Assembly (NCBI GenBank): GCA_015680685.1
Contig: MNCI01002981.1
Location: 322,061 to 386,060, forward strand
Source: Gnetum montanum
Lineage: Eukaryota > Streptophyta > Gnetopsida > Gnetales > Gnetaceae
Direction: 5' to 3'
DNA length: 64,000 nt
Both the position numbers and the translations under genes were made by a program. Below, one piece after another: positions 10,690 through 22,245 of this stretch. A model generated the notes under the pieces. That model was not told the DNA's origin. It did not search any database and saw only the letters and a program-made list of their open reading frames with translations. The stretch's first letter is position 1. Each line of letters opens with the position of its first letter.

Positions 10690-11870
10690 ATTGGAATAGG
10701 TCTATCAACAACTTTTCACTACTAATGATGATACTGATTGGGGAAAGTTGCAAATCCCTGAAAGCTTTAAATAGGAGCCCCTAGCACTAAAACCCTTACC
10801 AGCCAATATGGAATATGCATTCTTGTAGAATGGTAAGCTACTAATAATCAATGCCACTCTTGCTCCAGAGCAAAAAAAGAAGTTGCTAAGGATGGTTAAC
10901 AAGTGGTTGGCTACTTTTGCATGGTCATATCCTGAGTTGATAGGGATTGATCCTAGAGTATGTCAACATCAAATCTATACCAACCCTTCCATGAAGCCAT
11001 GAAAATAGCCGCAAAGATGATTGAATCCTAAACTTAAACAGATCGTCAAGGATGAAATTGAGCAATTGCTAAAGGTGGGAATCATCTACCCCATTGCAGA
11101 TAGAGAGTGGGTCAGCCCACTTATTATGGTGCTAAAAAAGGATGGCAAATGGAGAGTCTATATCGATTTTCAATTATTAAATATGGCAACCTTTAAGGAT
11201 CATTTTCCACTTCCATTTGTGGCCCAGGTGTTGGATACCATTTCAGGGCATTGTTACTATAGCTTTATGGATGGTTATAGTGGCTATAACCAAATCTAGA
11301 TTGCTCCAGAGGACTAGGCCAAGACAACATTTACAAGTCCCTAGGGGACTTTCGCATACAGGAAGATGCCCTTTGGCCTATGTAATGTGCTCGCAACCTT
11401 CCAACGCCTTGTCCTCAACATCTTCTAGTAGAAAATTGGCGGTGGTGTAGAAGTTTTTATGAATGACTTCTCCACCTATCAAGCAACATTTGAGTAAGCC
11501 TGGGATAGTCTTGAGTAGGTTTTGAAATGATGTGTAGAAATTAACTTATAGCTCAACTAGCTAAAGGGCCACCTAATGGTCCAAGAAGGCATTGTTCTAG
11601 GGCATCAAATTTCACAAGCAAGGATTAGAGTGGATCTTAAGAAAATTAGGGTTATCCAAGGAATTACCAGTCAGTTGGAAATTGTAAGGGATGTCTGGTT
11701 GTTCATTGGACATGCTGGTTACTACCAGCACTTCATCAAGAATTTCTTGAAGATCGCTAAGCCATTGGTGGAGCTAACAAAGAAAGATGCTTCATTTGTT
11801 TGGACTAGGGAATGTGAATCTACATTCCAAACACTAAAGCAAAAACTTGTAGAGACTCCAATTCTATGAG
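10690..11870 (+). pseudogene. pol: Reverse transcriptase, element C
   Basis: Ty3/gypsy RT. The blocks in order are ICQ-like entry, LNPKLKQIVKDEIEQLL, GIIYPIADREWVSP, KWRVYIDFQLLN, DHFPLPF, YYSFMDGYSGYNQI, FAYRKMPFGLCN, then the active site and the thumb VQEGIVLGH and GYYQHFIKNF. The active site reads FMND at 11456-11467 where relatives have FMDD, so a catalytic Asp is changed to Asn. Stops include TAG at 11297-11299, 11315-11317 and 11342-11344. Confidence 0.88.
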
Positions 11871-11874
11871 CACC

Positions 11875-12270
11875 CAATTGGTCTAAACCATTTCACATCA
11901 TGATAGATGTGTCTAATTATGCATTGGAAGCCGTGCTCACATAGTTGGATGATCAAAAACATCCATATTACATCCACTATGCAAGCTGAAGTGTTGTGGG
12001 TGCTCAGCTAAATTACACTACCATTGAAAAGGAATTAGTGGTAGTGGTTTTTACCTTGGAAAAGTTTCGACACTATGTGCTCGGATACAAGGTGCTTGTG
12101 CATATGGATGACAATGCCATCCGGTTCCTTATGAACAAACCAACGATGAGCCCCCATGTCATACGATGGCTCATGATCCTTCAAGAATTCGATCTTACTA
12201 TGGTAGATAAAAAGGGAATTGAGCATGTGGTTACTAATCACTTGTCTTGGTTACTATGGGATAGCACAAA
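11875..12270 (+). pseudogene. pol: RNase H, element C
   Basis: Contiguous with RT. It begins at PNWSKPFHIMIDVSNYALEAVL-like sequence (11872 onward), then QLNYTTIEKELVVVVFTLEKFRHYVLG and DDNAIRFLMNKP (normally a TDHSA-type motif), ending near HLSWL. It is the RT-linked RNase H that degrades the RNA template. Confidence 0.82.
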
Positions 12271-12379
12271 GAAGGAGAGTCCACTCTTTGACAAGTTTCT
12301 AGATGAACTCCTCTTTGCTGGAGCAATTGCAAAGGGGGCACCCACAAGATCAATTGGTTTGGCGACATCCTTACCTATC

Positions 12380-13710
12380 TTCTTACACAAGAGCTATCAA
12401 AGGAGTTGGATCAGTGGAAGAAACAACAATTTCTTCGTAGAGCTAAGCACTTCATGGAAATCAATGGACACCTTTACAAGGTGTGTGCAGATGGCTTGAT
12501 TCAATGGTGCATCCTTGATGAAGATCAATTGCGCATCCTCCAAGATGCTCATGAGGGCCCTTGTGGGGGCCATTATGCAGGAAGGCACAAAACCATTAAG
12601 ATCCTACTTACAGGATACTACTGGCCTATACTCTTTAGAGATGCTCAATGGTTCATTCGCTCCTATGATCGATGTCAAAGAGATGGTGGGATGATGGCAA
12701 GAATGGAGAGACCTCAATAGTGGATTTAGCCACTAGAGCCCTTTGACATTTGGGGCATTAACTTTATTGGTCCCATCACACCCATGTCAAATAAAAATAT
12801 GTACATTATTGTCATAGTAGACTACTATACAAAGTTGGCAGAAGTGGAAGCCATCATCGACTATTCCTCAACCACGGCCACACTGTTTGTTCTATAGTAA
12901 ATCGTGAATAGGTTTGGGGTGCCACATGCACTCATTTCAGATAATGGCACTCACTTCACAAGTGCTACTTTTAGTAAACTCATGTAGTGTTTAGGGGTAG
13001 AACATAAACTAACAACACCCTATCATGCCTAAGCCAATGGGCAAGCCAAAGTCACAAATCGGGAGATTACAAATATCCTAACTAGGACAATTAACAAATA
13101 TAGGAGGGATTGGAGCACAAAACTTAATGACACCTTGTAGGCCTACCACTCAACATGGAAACTTCCTATAGGCTACTCCTCTTATGAGTTGGTGTATGGA
13201 AAACTACCAACGGTCCTAATTTAGGTAGAACTCCGAACACTATCCACCACAAGTGACTTAATTCTTGACTTACCCCTAGCACAACAAGAATGGCTCATTA
13301 ACCTGAATGTGCTAGATGAGAATCGATTAGTAGCCCTATCATCAAATGAGATGCATAAGGCATATAACAAACAATGATATGACCTTAGCATTCGAAAGGT
13401 AACATTTCAATGTGGAGATAATGTTTTCTATTAGAACCCCACAGATGTGCTGTAATGGACTAAGTTTTGAACACTATGGGAGGGATTGTATATTATTTCC
13501 AAGGCCTTTCTATCTAGGGCCCTACTCATACACAAACCTGAAGATCCAATAAGAACGTGGTTAGTCAACATGCAACAATTGAAACCCTTCCATGAACTAC
13601 ACCAAACCAATGTCACTACCACTTCACTAAGTGGTCGGCCATGTTCCATCTTTCGAATCTCCTCCTCCAAGCTTAGTCATGGGGGAGATCGCTACCCATG
13701 CTAAAATTGT
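12380..13710 (+). pseudogene. pol: Integrase, element C
   Basis: The N-terminal HHCC region (GHYAGRHKTIKILLTGYYWP, then CQR) leads into the core. The catalytic positions read Asn (12760-12762, in GINFIGP), Asp (12940-12942, in SDNG) and Lys (13048-13050, in QAKVTNRE). The last two are spaced exactly 35 residues apart, as in DD(35)E. Two of three catalytic acids are therefore lost. The C-terminal end runs to about 13700 (PCSIFRISSSKLSHGGD). No chromodomain is seen, as expected for the Tat/Athila branch. Confidence 0.85.
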
Positions 13711-14284
13711 TGTCCTGGCTTCTCAGTTCCTTTCCATATTTTTTTTTTGTTTTACACCATCGTTCATATGTTTAATAATTCTTACCTACTTTTTCTTTTA
13801 TATATATATATATATATTACCTTTATTCTATTTTTAGTTTTGTTCTATTTTATTTTATTTTATTTTCCTCTATTTATTTTTGCTAATAAAGCCATCTTAT
13901 TACCACAGGATGCAATGGTGTGGTAGTTGCTCCTAATGGTGGTTTTCCTATTATATCTAGTTCTTACCTTAGCATTTTTGTTTTAGAAAACTAATTTATA
14001 CTTTCTTTCATGCAACAAGCAGTGAGTCCATGACATCTGACCACTCACACTTCTCTATGGTGCATTGGGATCAAGAGAAATATAGTCCATTTTTCGTTAA
14101 TCAACTTCAATAAATCTTTGACCTTGGTGGATTTTGGACTTGGGAAAGATCCAAGTGGTGAGGAACAGGATGTGACTTCAAGGGGATGTGGTGGACTACG
14201 TATCCTCCTACAATCTCTTGTGCATTGCTGTCCTCAGGGATTCCTTCTCGTTCCATGTCGATGAATAACTGGAAGCTAACATAT

Positions 14285-14369
14285 CCTTGCATGGTGTGGT
14301 TTCCATTTGAAAAAAAAACACAAAAAAAAAAAAAAGAAATAGAAAAACAACAACAATGGGAATTCAAAG
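14285..14369 (+). other. 3'-UTR A-loop hairpin, element C copy 1
   Basis: The arm GGTTTCCATT (14298-14307) pairs with AATGGGAATT (14355-14364) across an A-rich loop. An outer CCTTG (14285-14289) opposes CAAAG (14365-14369). Confidence 0.6.
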
Positions 14370-14395
14370 CATACCCCTTGGACCAACCAATATAT

Positions 14396-14498
14396 CCTTG
14401 CATGGTGTGGTTCCCATTCACAAAAAAAAAGAGAGAGATAAAAAAAAAAGAAAAGAAAAGAAAGAGGGGGAAAAAAAAACAATAATGGGAATTCAAAG
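14396..14498 (+). other. 3'-UTR A-loop hairpin, element C copy 2
   Basis: The arm GGTTCCCATT (14409-14418) pairs along its full length with AATGGGAATT (14484-14493), counting G-U pairs, around a purine/A-rich loop. The outer pair is CCTTG/CAAAG. It is a tandem duplicate of copy 1 with a period of about 111 bp. Confidence 0.65.
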
Positions 14499-15589
14499 CA
14501 CACCCCTTGGATCAAATAATGGGCTACAAGCACTAGTTATGGCACTAGAAAGCCATGTTACCCAGGCTTGAAGGTCCTCTCTAACTAAGGTCCTTCCTTA
14601 CTTCCTGCTTCTTTTTTCTTCTCTATAAGGAATGGGATTTGGTCTCTGAGGGCATGTGTATGTCTTGAGTGGGTGGGTTGGTATTAGTCCATCATTGCGA
14701 AATCATTGGAAATGGTTGATCTTGATCCAACCTTGGAACAGATTCTTATCAGGTAACTTAACCACATGCTTCACAAAGGGATTTTATCAATCTTGACCTC
14801 GGAACTCCATTCCACATACTCTCCCCCTCATCAGTTGCTCTTCGTTACTCACCTCACTATTGATTTCATGTTTTAATCATGTATCTTGGTTTGCTGGTAC
14901 TTGTAAATCCTTTGGTTGGTTCTTGGGGATATGAGCATTAACTCTCGGTGGCCATTAATTAACTATGGGGTCCACGGACTCCTAAGTTGATGATGTGTAA
15001 GGGCAAACAAGGCTAAAGCCTACTATGGGGAGGACCCACTTGCATATCCTTTGGTTTTGTTTGTTAATCTCCTACTCCTTTGATATAATTTGTCAACTGT
15101 TTCTATGTTGTTCATCATGAGGCTCTCCATTGCCCATGCTCCATATTATGATGTTCTCCTGAATTTGACTCTTCTTTTGAAACCAACATCCCTTCCTCTT
15201 TGTTTCATGCTATTCTCGAGTCTTTGAGCTCTCAAATGACTCCAATTTTATGCTAAAATTCGTAGATTTGGGCCTTTAATTTAGCATTTCACCCATTTGC
15301 TACTAGAGGTATGCTCTGCCTTGTGGGGGCCCATGATTCTGTATATTGTGATAGTATGGCTAATCAAAGACTTAACGCCTCTTAGGGTTAATCAAAGAAT
15401 TAGTTTTAATTCATCATATTTTATTGTTTTTAACCCTTCAACTACACTCTGCAAAGCCACATGTAATGGTTTATACCACCTTACATCAAATAGGATGCAT
15501 GTGTCACTGTCATAGCCTAGCCATAATGGGAAAGTATATTATTATCATTTTGAGTAACATGCACACATTTTAATTCGTGGCTATGCTGT

Positions 15590-18300
15590 GACTGTAGGTG
15601 GCACCTAAATCGAGGCATCCAAGGAAAGAAGGACTGTCACAACCTTAGGACAAGTGACCTAGAACTAGAAGGGAATAGGGCACGTGACCTCAGGAGCACA
15701 TAGAGGGCTTTCATGCAACTAGCCCTCTTTGTGGGGAATCTAACCTAGAATCTATTCATCAGATTTCTGAAGAAGAAGTTCCCACAAAATAATTGCATGG
15801 GGATGAGACTCCAACAATAGTGCCACGGCTTGAGGTCACCTTACCCAAGGCATGCCTTAACGCTATCAAGCTGAAAGAGCTGTAATGAATGGTCTGTTAA
15901 GAATTAAACTTCAAACCATTTCTAGAAAATGCACTAGAAGAAGTTATAACTCAATTGCAAATTTCTCCTATGTGGCCAATCATCATGTTTAGTGGTGAAT
16001 GGTATCTAGGGGAAACCTATTTCTTCTGGATGAATTAGCAGTTGGGGTTGTGGGTAAGAATCAAGGACATCCATGTGTCTTACTTTGTGGAGGCAATCGC
16101 ACAAGCTCTTGGGTTGCTTGAGACTAGGGCTAATGTGGCAAAAATTTCAAAACAAGAAGATCTCGAGGTGAAAGGGGAGTGGATCAGGTAATGCTATGGG
16201 GTAGACCATAAGGAGTTTGGCACATTGACCACCATAGAAAGAGTTTACTTCAAAATTGCATCTTACCACTTAAATCTAACAAAAATGAACATTGGAGGCA
16301 AGCTTTGCCCTTTTCCTACTTGATCAAAAATTTGTGCAAATGGGCAAGGATAGCATGCTATGCCAATGACACACTTCGTCATGCCCCAATTGCCTTGTGG
16401 CATGAAATGATAAAAGATAAAATACCTGCCACAACAAAAATGGAGAAAGAGTAGCAACCACCTCCACCGCTTGCACAAGTAACAAGTTTAGACTCGCACA
16501 TGGTCGTAGAGTGCATACATGAGATCCAACAATCACTTCTATGCCAACAAGAGCAACAAGCAGGAACCAGTGGGGGTGGAGACCCTTCTATGTATCGCCT
16601 TGTCTTGATCCATCTAGAACAAGTGGCTTGATCTGTAAGCTTGCTGGATAGGGCAGGGATGATGCTTTCTTCCACCCAAACATAAGTGCCTACAAGAACA
16701 AACCTTAGCGCTTGAGAATTAACAGTGTCAATGACCCAACAATTATTTTTAGAAATTTTAGGAAATGCTGCTACTTTCTCGATGCACTTAGAGGAAGGTG
16801 AGGGGGAAATTGTCTTGGTAATGCAACACCAAGGACAGGAAGTTGTGGTAGAAGTGGTTGCTGATACGATCGCCACGACTCTCAATGCACCTATGGTGCC
16901 TGTACTAGATGTACATGGGCTTAGAGATGTACAAATATCTATAGGGACTTAGAGTAGCAGATTCAATGTAGTAAAACATGAAAAATCATTGGATCGATTG
17001 GTGGAAACCATGCAACCGCTTTTGAATGTATTTGACCTTCCAGACAACATCACTGCAACCTAGTCGGAGTTTCCCTTAGCAAAGGGCAAGTGCCTCATCC
17101 TAGAGGGGCAACTTGAAGTAGCTTAGGTAGAAAATTAATGCTTAGCTACAGAAGTTGCCCAACTGATGGCCCAACTTGCCGATCTAGTTGTACTCAACCA
17201 TGAACTCACTAAAGATGAAGCTTTTTAACAACTTCAAACTAGGCTTCAATAGGTTGAGTATGAGTGAGAGTTGGCGATCTTTGACAAGTCCTTAGCGAAA
17301 GCTCATTCTTATCATCTAAATAAGGACTTGGTAGAGGTTTGCTAGGAGAATGTTGGGTTGACTACAGAAGTTCGTCACTTGCACAATATTGGTGTTGAAA
17401 ATCAACAAATGAAAGATTTTATCCATCAATAGCAGGAGGAGTTGGCTAGGGTAAACACCAATGTAAGAAGATTGGATACCAAAAATCACAATCTATCAAT
17501 GGAGGAAGTCCAAGCCTTGCGACAAAAGTTAGCCATTGAAATCATTACTTGGAAAAATAAGGTCCTTAGGTTTGAATGAGTGAAAGATCACTATAGGGAC
17601 CAAGTGGGGTTGCAAAAAGAAATTAACGAGAAAGAAATCCAAGTTGCAAAGGCTAAGATGAATAAAGCCCTCCAATAGCCCAAGGAAGGAGGTGAGGTAT
17701 GGCAAACCATCTTTGATGGATTAAACACCTACAACCAAGCTAAGATTCATCTCAAGGAGCTGCAGATTGAAGAAATGATGAAATATATGAAACTAACCAA
17801 TCTTCATTATGCAAACCTAGCCATGCTTATAGCTAGGAGGCCATCGTTAGACCTTGAGAAGTAAGTGGCCACCTCATATTCTTTATACAAGGGCAAGTTC
17901 AAGGTGCATAAAGAGATAAAGCAAAAGTTGGAAACAACAAATGTAGAACTCAAAGTTCTTCACACTCACTTTGAAGGGCAACGCTTATTGCGAAGAACTT
18001 AGCCCAATGAATGAACGACTATTAGTAGTTGCAAGCATTAGTTTGAGCATTCGAATTGAATGAAAATAGTTTGCTACATGGTTTGTCAATTTAAAGGAGC
18101 TATTTCTTACACTTTCATGTCCTTGGGATGTTCCTATTTTAGCACACATTGGCGAAGCTTCTTGGATTGTGAATGATCCTAGAAGTAAAAAAGATAAAAT
18201 AAGGGCACTGTTGGAGGCTTTTCGATTGCCTTTAAAAGTTGCAGCAACCACAAACACCACCTCAACCGCCACATGCACTTAAAGCTAGCGAAGGCCTACC
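15590..18300 (+). pseudogene. Extra ORF after pol, element C (coiled-coil C-terminal half)
   Basis: The frame opens right after an acceptor-like TGACTGTAG at 15590-15598 (APKSRHPRK). A first domain (15900-16400) includes MFSGEWYLGETYFFW and FVEAIAQALGLLE. A long coiled coil follows (about 17050-18000: QLMAQLADLV, LHYANLAMLIA and others). It is homologous to A's ORF and absent from B, F and G. Translation through splicing, like env genes, is inference. The first domain resembles plant-mobile-type regions only loosely, and its function is unknown. TAG stops are frequent. Confidence 0.6.
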
Positions 18301-18556
18301 AGAACCACTACCACTAGGAACTATGTGATCCTCTTTAGCAACTTTAGCATCTCGGCGGGGTTGTGAGTCCATTATTGTTAAGGTGTTCAATTTTGTTATC
18401 CACGAACACCGCAGTTTTGTAATTTTTTTTGTACACTCAGGCACTTGGTGTGTTGCTAGCGTCAGTGTGTGTATTGATGTGTTTTGCCATGTGTGTTGCT
18501 AGTAACCTCATACCTTCCAAATTGTAATGAACTCGAGGATGAGTTTTCATTCAGTC

Positions 18557-18565
18557 ATGGGGGTA
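18557..18565 (+). promoter_or_regulatory. Polypurine tract, element C
   Basis: ATGGGGGTA abuts the 3' LTR. The upstream block GAGGATGAGTTTTCATTCAG is shared with A, G and F. Confidence 0.85.
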
Positions 18566-19451
18566 TGATGAAGCATCCAATCGACGACATTGATTGGGCC
18601 ACGTTGATGAAGCCTCGTCAACATGGTTGCGTTAACGTGATTCTGTCAACGCATCTTTCCATGTGTTGATGTGGCCTCATCAATGTAGAGTCCATTTTTT
18701 TCTATAAATATGCATGCACCTGTTGCATTTATGGCATCTTTTGTTCAAGTTGTAGTAAAGCTTTTGTAGTTTATTTCTGTAGGAGTTAGATTATTTTCCA
18801 AGTGCCTGTAGAAGGAGTTCAAAGAGTTTATGGCTCTTTATTTGAATGTTAATGTACCTAAGCCCATTGGCATGAACGACAATAAAGATGAGCTTTTTGG
18901 ACATTCCTTGCAGCATTTGAACTAGATTACTTAAGCATTAATATTTTAATACTTTAATAATTCTAATGCTTTTATTATAGCTTTATAGTTACAGTACACT
19001 TTTGTAGTTCATGAGAACACATAAGCATGACCACCTCAAACATATGTCCGACACTTAGCAACCTAATGACATTTAACATTGGGCAATCCAGTAGTGATTA
19101 GGACATGCTCGGGATGTGCACAGAGGATGGGACCGGTTGCTTATGCTAGGGGTAGTCGAGTGATAAAGTAGTAGAAACTTAAATTATCTAGCCTTTCACT
19201 CCCTATATTAGAATAATTAGATATTAAAGATAAAAGAAAACATATAAAAAAATCATATGCCTCAGTCTCACTTAACCATTATTCTAGAATGTCACAAGTG
19301 AGGCTGAGAGGATAATGACTGCTCTAACTAGGATTTTTGATGGCTAGAATTATATGTGTGTAAGTGCTCATAGTCTTTGGAATTTGACTAGGTTCCGCGT
19401 GAACGCTCATGATTAGTATGGTTGGGCGTAGGGGTACCTCGTCACTCATTA
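18566..19451 (+). repeat. 3' LTR of element C
   Basis: The LTR is 886 bp and ends CTCATTA (CA changed to TA). TATA box CTATAAATA is at 18702-18710. AATAAAG is at 18881-18887 with its CTTTATT partner at 18836-18842. GAGGG follows as target duplicate. Confidence 0.92.
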
Positions 19452-19456
19452 GAGGG

Positions 19457-21560
19457 AAACATTGTAATGCCTCCCAATCAATTTGTGCTCAAGATGCTGC
19501 TCTAAACTCTTAGGAGGTTGGGCATCTAGGATCTTCAAGAAGGGTAAGTTGTGCATGACCATGACTATTGGGATTTCCATCCCACTGAAACACAACATAG
19601 GAGAGATCGACACTAGGAGAAGCATCATGAGGCTTTGAAGGGGAAATGGTTCACCAATCCCTTATTCCTGCTAAACCAAAATGACAATGAGGATACTCCC
19701 TCTAGGCATGCTCAACATGAAGATTCTCCACCCCTTGATATTGGTGATGTGAGCTTGAACTTGAATATGCAATCTACTATTAACAATCCAGGTTTAAGAA
19801 AAATTGGAAGGCAAAGCAAGGGCTCGAGCAAGTATCAAGATGATAAGAAAGTTGACAAATGTGGCCATGACAAGTGTAGTGGAGGTGGTAGTCCTCCTCC
19901 CTCTTTGCCCTCTTCATCTGCATCTTCTTCTTCCTCTTTTGGTTCTAACAAATGCCATAGAAAGAATAATCGTGATGAAGGTGAATAGTAAGATAATGAT
20001 AATCATAAAGACCACCATAAATGAAGGGGTAGTGGAGGACATCATAGGCATCATCGAAATAATTATGATGATGAGCCTTTGCTTACCACTCGAAGCATGC
20101 TAAACATTATAGAGGTAGTAAAAATTCCAACCATGCATGTGAAAGATAGTCAAATTATGCAATTTGACATGAACAATATTCCCAAATTTGAGGAAGATAT
20201 AACTCTGATCTACAAACACATCTTCAAGCCTTTCATGATGCTTGTGCCTTAAAAAATATTGAAAATGATTGGCAAGAATTAAATCTATTTCCCAAGATGC
20301 TCATCAAGGAAGCAAAAAGTTGGTATCTATCCTTGGAGCTGAAATCCATTTGCAGGTAGAGTACAATGCTAGAGCTATTCAATGATAAATATCAGATGTA
20401 CTCCTGAGCTTTTAATCTAAGAAGGCAGATCCAAGGATGGAAGCAAGGAATACATGAACTTTTGGATGTTGCCATTGGTAGATACTATTCTCTCATACAC
20501 CGATGCCCTAGCCATGGTTATTATTAATAGGAATAACTTCACCACATCGTAGATGGACTTTGATCAGAAACAAGAAGAACCTTAGGGGTCTATGCCCGAG
20601 GAAGACTATTAGAACTTAGAGCCCATCAGATCCAAAGGTTGATAGATCAAGTAGAAAATGAAGAAGAAGAGTTGAGAAAATGAGAAAGTGTTAAAGAATA
20701 TAATAGGGATCCTTCCATTAGAAAAAAGGAGATTCGATTTTGTGATAATGAGGAGGAGTCACGACTTGATGAGGTGGTTCAATCAAAAACCTTGTCAATC
20801 CAAAAATCTATTTCCAATATATTAGCTAAGGTTGATAAATTATGGGACTCTTTAGACAAAAAATTTGAAACTGCTCCAAAAATCATAGAATAATTAAGAG
20901 AGCATAGTAGTGATTATGATTGTAGGAGGTGGAGAGAAGCTAAACCTGCCTACCAAAGCGGTAAGGGAAAAGTTGTTGCAATAGAAGAAGTTGTGAAAAT
21001 AGAATCAGGTGATGATGATGGATTTGACATCTACCAATATGAACATTCTAAAGGATGTTGTCCTATCGTGTCACACTTGCAGGTGTCTGGGATGTACATG
21101 TTGAATCCTAGATAGGCAAGAAGGCAAGCACCTAGAAGATTACCTTATCCTCAAGGCAATCCTAGGTAGTTCCACCAACAGTAAACCTACTATCCAAGTG
21201 AAGCTCCACCACAATCATATGAGTAGTACTAGCAATGGTAGCATTCACAGTCATGGGGGATGCCACCACCAAGGCAACAATACCCTTATAGGTAACTAGA
21301 TCCATATGGGTACTATGTTCAACAACCCATTTTTCCATGTGACTCTTTTAGTCATGCCATCTTCCAACAACATCACTACCCTCTTGAGTATTACAAAACT
21401 CATCCTCCATCTACTAGAGGGGAGTCACCACATCCATATTACCCTCATCATCCTTTTGCATATGTTCCTCCACCCTCAACCCAGTTATCACCTATTTCAT
21501 CAATGCAGGGGGTAATTCTACCTCAACTACAACAACATAATGCAATGAGGGTTGTTATCT
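19457..21560 (+). pseudogene. gag: gag, element B (part 2, after element C)
   Basis: Continues the frame cut at 6438. KGKWFTNPLFLLNQNDNED (19638 onward) leads into a Ser-rich/basic segment (SSSASSSSSFGSNKCHRK, ending 19988). The gag core is at 20160-20760. The degenerate CCHC-like motif near 21025-21060 reads D-I-Y-Q-Y-E-H-S-K-G-C-C, with the first cysteines lost. The tail to 21560 is Pro/Gln-rich. Frameshifts and stops throughout. Confidence 0.8.
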
Positions 21561-21729
21561 TATAGTTAGCTCCTTAGCCGAGTGGTTTGGAAATTAGATC
21601 ATGAAAAAGACCCTTCTTCTGAACCAACAACCCAATTAAACCCTCACATACATCTACAATTGGCAATCCTACTTGTCCATCTTTCTCTACATCTAATTCA
21701 TTTGAGTCCCCTTCAAACCAAACACCTCT

Positions 21730-22245
21730 AAAAGTGCATATTGTCATGTTAACTCATGTAGTAATCGAATGGATAAAGGTTGGTTACCTTCTTAGGAAAC
21801 TATTTGATCTTGGAAGTCCCTTTATTTACCTTCAAATCACTAGTAATGAGCCTTGCAAGGCTCTTATGGACTTAGGTTTTGGTGTTATGATTTTCCATGA
21901 GATGTATAAAGCTTGGAACTTGCCTCCAATCAAGAAAAGCAACCTCCATATCAAGTTGGCTAATCAGTCTATCACTATTTCCTTGGGACTAGTGGAGGAC
22001 ATTATGACTATCGTTTGTGGATGGTCCTACCTCATTGATTTCTTGGTGATCCGAGTGGAAAATTGTAAGGGGGACTTCCCAATCATCATGGGAAGGGCTT
22101 GGTTGGGCACTGTTGATGCATGATTAGGGATCCAAGATCTTTTTCTTAAAATCTCTAAAGAAAATGCATTTGGAGAGATTAAGAGGAAGAAAGTTCCATG
22201 CATTGTGTACAGTGATATAGGGTGCAACTATGTGCAGAAACTATA
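21730..22245 (+). pseudogene. Protease, element B
   Basis: A 129-residue open frame, 21734-22123. The Asp motif reads MDLGFGV, then KLANQSITI, LIDFLVI and IIMGRAWLG. Phe stands where relatives have Ser after DLG. Otherwise close to the protease of C. Confidence 0.8.

Larger units (their letters stand above)
13720..15590 (+). other. 3' untranslated region of element C (first part)
   Basis: No coding signal. It holds a T-rich stretch with a TA repeat (about 13800-13817), a duplicated A-loop hairpin (14285-14369 and 14396-14498) and a conserved GGGGAGGACCCACTTGCAT block near 15030-15050. B, G and F carry the same blocks in the same order. Confidence 0.7.
6439..19451 (+). mobile_element. Element C: complete Ty3/gypsy element nested in element B gag
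   Basis: The element is 13,013 bp with two LTRs of 886 bp each. It carries PBS, gag, protease, RT, RNase H, integrase, 3' UTR, an extra coiled-coil ORF and a PPT. The target duplication is AAGGG (6434-6438) and GAGGG (19452-19456). B's gag reads on across the empty site (DMKG to NIVMPP). The two LTRs differ at many sites by eye, so the insertion is old. Confidence 0.92.

Noticed and set aside
14107-14533. Long minus-strand frames rich in Phe/Leu near 14.1-14.5 kb, looking like membrane segments
   Set aside because: They are translations of oligo-A/T tracts and the duplicated 3'-UTR hairpin, with no start context or homologous frame in B, F or G.
16263-16885. Minus-strand frames with Cys and Ser runs (up to 168 residues)
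   Set aside because: Antisense to the extra ORF of element C; the plus-strand frame aligns with its neighbours and the minus frame has no counterpart in A.
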